From NCBI GenBank assembly GCA_964570585.1, contig CAZMYR010000037.1, forward strand, positions 1-17,857: a stretch of 17,857 bases of DNA, given 5' to 3'. The position numbers and the translations under genes were made by a program. This DNA comes from G020354945 sp964570585 (lineage in GTDB: Bacteria > Omnitrophota > Gorgyraeia > JABMRG01 > JAFGKX01). Of the stretch, positions 13,844 to 17,857 are shown piece after piece (the stretch's first letter is position 1; each line of letters begins with the position of its first letter). The notes beneath the pieces are model-generated. The model saw only the letters and a list, made by a program, of their open reading frames with translations, did not search any database and was not told the origin of the DNA.

Positions 13844-15217
13844 ATGGATATTCAGAGGAAAAAATTTATTTTTGCAGTATCAGTATTTGCTGGGGGTTTT
13901 CTTTTTATACCCATTATAAACTGCTTACGCAATTATGTGCTTGATTATAATTATCCTCCACTTACAAAAGTAGTAAGATATCCTGCACTTGCCATATTTG
14001 TATTTTTATATTTTGGTTATTGGTTTTATCTAAAAATGCAAAGATACTATACCGATGTAAATAAAAGGTTTATTTATTTTGCAGGAATTGCACTACTTGG
14101 TCTTTTTCTTTGTTCTATATACCCTATTTTTTCTATTGACATATATGAGTATATAATGAGAGGCAGAATACTTGCAATATATCATTCTAATCCGTATATT
14201 CATCCGCCAAGTGATTTTAAACAGGACCCATATTACAATATAATCTTCTGGAAATATCATCCTATGATATATGGCCCTGTATGGGCTTATATTGTGGCAT
14301 TTTTGGTAAAGATTGCCAAAAACAGTATTTTTTTAACCCAATTTTTCCTAAAGTTTGCGCTATTTATATTTCATGGGCTGATAGCGTTCTTTGTATACCA
14401 GATAGCAAAAGCCCTCCATTTTAAAAAGCCGTTTGTTATATCTCAGGCCTATTTATTGAATCCATTCGTTCTTATAACAACTTTGGTTGACGGCCATATG
14501 GAAGTAGTGATGATATTTTTCCTCATCAGCTCACTGTTTATGCTTTACAAGAGAAGGTTCTATATATCATTCTTGCTATTATCGCTTTCATTCTTAACAA
14601 AATATATAACAATATTATTTTTTCCTTTTTATATCATATATATGTACAGAAAAGTTGAGGATAAGAAAGACTTTTTCAAAAAGGCCCTTATATCATTTTT
14701 GGTGGTTGTTGCCGTAACAGTAGTTGTCTATAAACCCCTATGGGCGGGCCTTGAGACCTTCTCAGCCCTAACAATAGTGCGCACCGGTTTTGATACCAAT
14801 ACATTTCCTTATGTATCGTATAAAATATTTTCATTTATAATACCTGCTTTATCTAAAGAATTTTTTAGATATTGTTCATATGCTATTTTTGGCGTTATTT
14901 ATCTTTTTTCTTTGGCTTTGTTTATAAAGACAGAAAACAAACAGTCCGCTTTGGTAACCTCAATTAATTTGATATTTTCAGGATACATCCTATTCGGGGC
15001 TTTTCAATTGGGAGCATGGTATTTGGTATGGCTTGTTCCGTTTATTTTACTTTCACGCATACCTTTAAAGTATTTGCTTGTCGGGCTTATAACCTTTGCT
15101 TCGCTTATTTCTTTCTGGAAGAGAATATCGTTTCTTATAATTTGTGTCCTTTTTATTTATGCAATAATACTACTGTTTACAAAAAAGGAGAAGATGCATT
15201 GGCAAATGAACGGATAG
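13844..15217 (+). CDS. GT-C mannosyltransferase-like membrane protein (MptB/GT87-like)
   Basis: 457 residues with ten or more membrane spans. The first large loop has SIDIYEYIMRGRILAIYHSN (97-116), then PY (117-118) and YGPVWAYI (143-150). The D-x-Y-x-Y-x-x-x-G-R, NPY and YGP motifs are typical of polyprenyl-phosphate-mannose-dependent alpha-mannosyltransferases of the MptA/MptB and GT87 groups, with D99 as the probable catalytic base. It would act on the outer face of the membrane. ATG 13844 lies very close to GAGGGG (13835-13840). The end overlaps the next gene by 19 bases, and its final codons carry that gene's ribosome site. The sugar need not be mannose. It is the fifth GT-C-like enzyme in this operon. 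Confidence 0.8.
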   Translation: MDIQRKKFIFAVSVFAGGFLFIPIINCLRNYVLDYNYPPLTKVVRYPALAIFVFLYFGYWFYLKMQRYYTDVNKRFIYFAGIALLGLFLCSIYPIFSIDIYEYIMRGRILAIYHSNPYIHPPSDFKQDPYYNIIFWKYHPMIYGPVWAYIVAFLVKIAKNSIFLTQFFLKFALFIFHGLIAFFVYQIAKALHFKKPFVISQAYLLNPFVLITTLVDGHMEVVMIFFLISSLFMLYKRRFYISFLLLSLSFLTKYITILFFPFYIIYMYRKVEDKKDFFKKALISFLVVVAVTVVVYKPLWAGLETFSALTIVRTGFDTNTFPYVSYKIFSFIIPALSKEFFRYCSYAIFGVIYLFSLALFIKTENKQSALVTSINLIFSGYILFGAFQLGAWYLVWLVPFILLSRIPLKYLLVGLITFASLISFWKRISFLIICVLFIYAIILLFTKKEKMHWQMNG

Positions 15218-15930
15218 GCATATCTATTATTATTCCGTGTTTTAACGAAGTTGAAGGCATAGCCCATCTTGCTTCTAAACTTAAAGACCTTGAAGGGAAA
15301 TTGGCCGAGTCCTATGAGCTTATCTTCGTAGATGATGGGAGTTCAGATTCTACATATGAAAGATTAGCCTATTTTTATAAGGATAGATTAGGTAGGGATG
15401 TAAAGATTATAAGACATTCTAAAAACAGAGGTATAGGCGCTGCTGTTAAAACAGGGATCTTAAATTCCAAAGGGTATTATATAGCGACAATCGATAGCGA
15501 TTGCACATATCAACTGACTTATTTGCTTAACATGTTGGATATAGTTAAAAAGCAAAAAGCTGATATCATCGCTGCATCACCCTATCATCCGAAAGGTTTA
15601 ACCTTCAATGTACCTGGTTACAGGCTGTTCTTAAGCAAAAATCTGACAAATCTATATAATGTTATATTAAGAAGCAAATTTTACACATATACAAGTATAT
15701 TCAGGATTTATCGTGCAGAGGCTATAAAAGATGTGGATTTTAAATCAAGCGGGTTCCTATGTATAGCAGAGATGCTGATAAAAGCCCACAGAAAGGGATT
15801 CAAGATAATAGAATATCCAGCTACACTGACAGTGCGAAAATTCGGAAGTTCTAATGTAAAAATTCTAAGTGTGATAAAGGAACACTTATGTTTCATTTTT
15901 AAAATATTGCTAAAAAAGGGGGATATATGA
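15199..15930 (+). CDS. DPM1-like GT2 glycosyltransferase (polyprenyl-phosphate sugar synthase candidate), TTG start
   Basis: 243 residues: ISIIIPCFNEVEGI (8-21), FVDDGSSDST (43-52), NRGIGAAVKTGI (76-87), IDSDCTYQ (98-105) with the DxD-type DSD, IFRIYRAEAI (167-176), and GFLCIAEML (185-193). It ends with the usual strand and helix, VRKFGSSNVKILSVIKEHL (212-230). This fits the DPM1/dolichyl-phosphate mannosyltransferase-like branch of GT2. No C-terminal spans follow. An ATG at 15016 is in frame, but the intervening stretch merely overlaps the MptB-like gene; TTG 15199 has a strong AAAGGAG (15184-15190) 8 bases before it and yields a normal family N-terminus, so I chose it. It ends in an ATGA overlap with the aminotransferase. 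It would supply a second polyprenyl-linked sugar, perhaps to the MptB-like or YfhO-like enzyme. Confidence 0.85.
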   Translation: MANERIGISIIIPCFNEVEGIAHLASKLKDLEGKLAESYELIFVDDGSSDSTYERLAYFYKDRLGRDVKIIRHSKNRGIGAAVKTGILNSKGYYIATIDSDCTYQLTYLLNMLDIVKKQKADIIAASPYHPKGLTFNVPGYRLFLSKNLTNLYNVILRSKFYTYTSIFRIYRAEAIKDVDFKSSGFLCIAEMLIKAHRKGFKIIEYPATLTVRKFGSSNVKILSVIKEHLCFIFKILLKKGDI

Positions 15931-17153
15931 ATTTACCATCAGATTCTGATGCCAGTGGAAGGGATTTGGGGCAGCAAGAGATAGCATTATTAAAGGAGGT
16001 TATCGAATCCGGAACACTCAATGCCACAAAAGGGACAATGGTCAAGAGGCTTGTTAAGGAATTTGCTAAAGAATACGGTGTTCCATTTGCACATGCTACA
16101 ACATCAGGGACTGCTTCTTTACATACTGCAATTGCAACCATAAATCCTGATCCTGGAGATGAAATTATCACGAGCCCTATAACCGACATGGGCACTATAA
16201 CTCCTATACTATATCAGAATGCAATTCCTGTTTTTGCCGATGTGGATCCACTAAGACTTAACATCACTGCCCAGGCTATAGAGCCAAAAATTACAAAACG
16301 TACCAAAGCTATAATAGTTGTCCACTTGTTCGGTAAACCTGCTGATATGGGCCCTATTATGGCGCTTTCTAAAAAACATAATATTCCCGTAATAGAGGAT
16401 TGCTGTCAGGCCTATTTTGCCCAGTACAAGGGTGAAAATGTAGGGACCATGGGCGATATAGGATGTTTTAGTCTGCAGCAGGGTAAACATATGACGACCG
16501 GAGAAGGAGGTATAATAATTACTAAAAACCCACAACTTGAAAGAAGAATAAGGCTCTTTATAGATAAGGCATGGGGATATGGTGACCCCCAGCCAGACCA
16601 TTATTTTCTGGCTTTGAACTACAGGATGACAGATTTACAAGGAGCGGTAGCCTTGGCTCAACTAAGAAAGGTAAGAGGCGTTGTCCAGAGGCGTAGACAA
16701 ACAGCTCAGATGCTAACGGAGCATTTGAAAGATACGCCAGGGATAACTTTACCGGAATCTAATGGAGATTATGTTCATGTATTCTGGAAGTATTCTTTAA
16801 TTATAGACACCGATTTCTTCGGAGTAGATGTATTTGCCTTTTCTGTTATGCTTAAAGAAAAGGGTATTTTTTCAGCTCCCAGATATATCCAGAAGCCAGC
16901 GTTTATGTGCGAGGTATTAAAGGATAGAAGGACTTATGGAAAGAGCCATTGCCCATATGACTGCCCGAGAAGAAAAGGTGAAAAAAGGATAGTTTATGAC
17001 GTCAATGATTATCCAGGCACTATGAAAGCCCTGACAAACATCTTGGTACTACCCTGGAATGAGTTCTATACCAGGGAGCACGTTGATTATATAGCGAAAA
17101 ACATAAAGGAGGTTGTGGAGTTCTATCTGTCTAAAAAGGGGGAAAGGATATAA
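15927..17153 (+). CDS. DegT/DnrJ/EryC1/StrS family PLP aminotransferase
   Basis: 408 residues, the family's usual size. TSGTASLHTAI (59-69) binds the cofactor phosphate, VIEDCCQA (155-162) supplies the ring-nitrogen aspartate D158, and FSLQQGKHMTTGEGG (181-195) holds the Schiff-base lysine K187. NYRMTDLQGA (231-240) is also characteristic. These enzymes add an amino group to a keto-sugar nucleotide or keto-cyclitol. QQGK..T.GEGG and RRTYGKS (334-340) resemble the scyllo-inosose/keto-cyclitol branch, so an amino-cyclitol is possible beside an amino-sugar. A short cysteine-rich stretch (C328, C342, C346) is unusual. ATG 15927 overlaps the previous stop and follows AAGGGGG. The Gfo/Idh/MocA gene follows in a 1-base overlap; that enzyme could make the keto substrate. 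Confidence 0.92.
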   Translation: MNLPSDSDASGRDLGQQEIALLKEVIESGTLNATKGTMVKRLVKEFAKEYGVPFAHATTSGTASLHTAIATINPDPGDEIITSPITDMGTITPILYQNAIPVFADVDPLRLNITAQAIEPKITKRTKAIIVVHLFGKPADMGPIMALSKKHNIPVIEDCCQAYFAQYKGENVGTMGDIGCFSLQQGKHMTTGEGGIIITKNPQLERRIRLFIDKAWGYGDPQPDHYFLALNYRMTDLQGAVALAQLRKVRGVVQRRRQTAQMLTEHLKDTPGITLPESNGDYVHVFWKYSLIIDTDFFGVDVFAFSVMLKEKGIFSAPRYIQKPAFMCEVLKDRRTYGKSHCPYDCPRRKGEKRIVYDVNDYPGTMKALTNILVLPWNEFYTREHVDYIAKNIKEVVEFYLSKKGERI

Positions 17154-17857
17154 TGGGAAAAGTCAAGATAGCAATTATAGGCTGCGGAAGGATATCCCAA
17201 GAACATTTACGAGCTTTTGCAAGAATAAAAAATGTAAAAATACAAGCTGTTACGGATAAAATATCAGAAAAGGCAAAAAGTGTTGCAGAGCAGTATAAGT
17301 GCAGCGCTTATACCGATTACAAAGATATGATAAAATCCGAGAGTTTAGATGCTGTGATCATATGTACTCCGCCTAATGGGCATTCAAAGATATCAATCTT
17401 TGCGATGTCCCGCGGACTTCATGTGTTATGCGAAAAACCTTTTGCTTTAGACAGAATTGAGGCAGAAAGGATGTGCAGTTATGCGAAAGAAAGAAGGCTG
17501 ATACTGATGATGGCATCAAAATTCAGATTTGTCGATGATGTTGTAAAGGCAAAGGGTATAATAGAGTCAGGGTTGTTAGGGAAACTGGTATTATTTGAAA
17601 ATGTTTTTTGCAGCAGAGTCGATATGACAAAACGCTGGAATTCAAAAAGAAGGATTTCTGGAGGCGGCGTCTTGATTGATAATGGAACGCATTCACTTGA
17701 TATTGCCAGGTTTCTTTTAGGGCCTATTACTTTAATCCAAGCCCAGTTTGGCTGCCAGGTTCAGGATATACCTGTAGAGGATACGGCGCGTATATATTTC
17801 CAAACTAAATATAAGTTAATGGGCACTATAGACTTGAGCTGGAGTTTAAATAAGGAT
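17153..17857 (+). CDS. Gfo/Idh/MocA family oxidoreductase (3' partial)
   Basis: 235 residues are visible and the frame is still open at the window end; full members have 320-380. The N-terminal Rossmann part has IAIIGCGRISQEH (6-18); CTPPNGH (71-77) and CEKPFALD (93-100) with K95 are the substrate-binding signature, and LIDNGTHSLDIARFL (174-188) holds the DxGxH motif with H180 as the likely catalytic residue. These NAD(P)-dependent enzymes oxidise or reduce a hydroxyl or keto group of a sugar, a sugar nucleotide or inositol in the cytoplasm. ATG 17153 shares one base with the aminotransferase stop (TAATG) and follows a purine-rich GGGGGAAAGG. Pairing with the aminotransferase suggests oxidation then amination of one substrate, which remains unknown. 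Confidence 0.9.
   Translation, partial: MGKVKIAIIGCGRISQEHLRAFARIKNVKIQAVTDKISEKAKSVAEQYKCSAYTDYKDMIKSESLDAVIICTPPNGHSKISIFAMSRGLHVLCEKPFALDRIEAERMCSYAKERRLILMMASKFRFVDDVVKAKGIIESGLLGKLVLFENVFCSRVDMTKRWNSKRRISGGGVLIDNGTHSLDIARFLLGPITLIQAQFGCQVQDIPVEDTARIYFQTKYKLMGTIDLSWSLNKD

Noticed and set aside
15016..15198. Upstream extension of the DPM1-like GT2 to an ATG at 15016
   Set aside because: It lies entirely inside the MptB-like gene in another frame, shows no GT2 similarity, and TTG 15199 has a strong ribosome site at the right distance.

Overview
The window is a single-strand (+) block of surface-glycan or glycolipid genes from an A+T-rich bacterium (about one third G+C by eye), with Shine-Dalgarno sites and the standard code. 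A run of exactly 100 Ns (2001-2100) marks a scaffold join, so this is probably a metagenome or draft assembly. The gene style (many multi-pass GT-C enzymes, an AAA_14/DUF4143 ATPase, short-period intergenic repeats) would suit an uncultivated lineage such as Candidatus Omnitrophota. That is only an impression; no marker gene is present.

Region 1 (1-2740) holds the C-terminal part of a NodU/CmcH-type carbamoyltransferase, then an AAA_14/DUF4143 ATPase with its own promoter and a 29-bp palindrome, the gap, the C-terminal part of an SxtJ-like membrane protein, and a 52-residue DUF5989 protein. Carbamoyltransferase, SxtJ and DUF5989 are customary neighbours, so the ATPase looks like an insertion into that set. 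Reading straight through the gap gives a false ATPase-SxtJ fusion.

Region 2 (2818-5185) has two overlapping extended-SDR sugar-nucleotide epimerases, one resembling CDP-paratose 2-epimerase and one with a four-cysteine zinc-ribbon insertion. They are followed by a stand-alone LexA-type winged-helix protein.

Region 3 (5234-15930) is a tightly packed glycosyltransferase operon: three GT39/ArnT-like membrane transferases, a YfhO-like protein and an MptB/GT87-like protein (five GT-C candidates), plus three cytoplasmic GT2 enzymes, two of which resemble polyprenyl-phosphate sugar synthases. Most junctions are ATGA or similar overlaps, implying translational coupling. The likely logic is that cytoplasmic GT2 enzymes load sugars onto a polyprenyl phosphate and the GT-C enzymes use those donors on the outer face of the membrane. 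No flippase, ligase or polymerase is visible.

Region 4 (15927-17857) is a DegT/DnrJ/EryC1/StrS aminotransferase followed by a Gfo/Idh/MocA oxidoreductase cut by the window end, a pair typical of amino-sugar or amino-cyclitol synthesis.

The four longer spacers each carry a different symmetric or repetitive element: a 29-bp palindrome, a 142-bp inverted array of decamers, a 9-bp tandem repeat, and a perfect 18-bp-arm hairpin. No gene-free stretch exceeds 300 bases, and I saw no tRNA, rRNA, CRISPR array or transposase.
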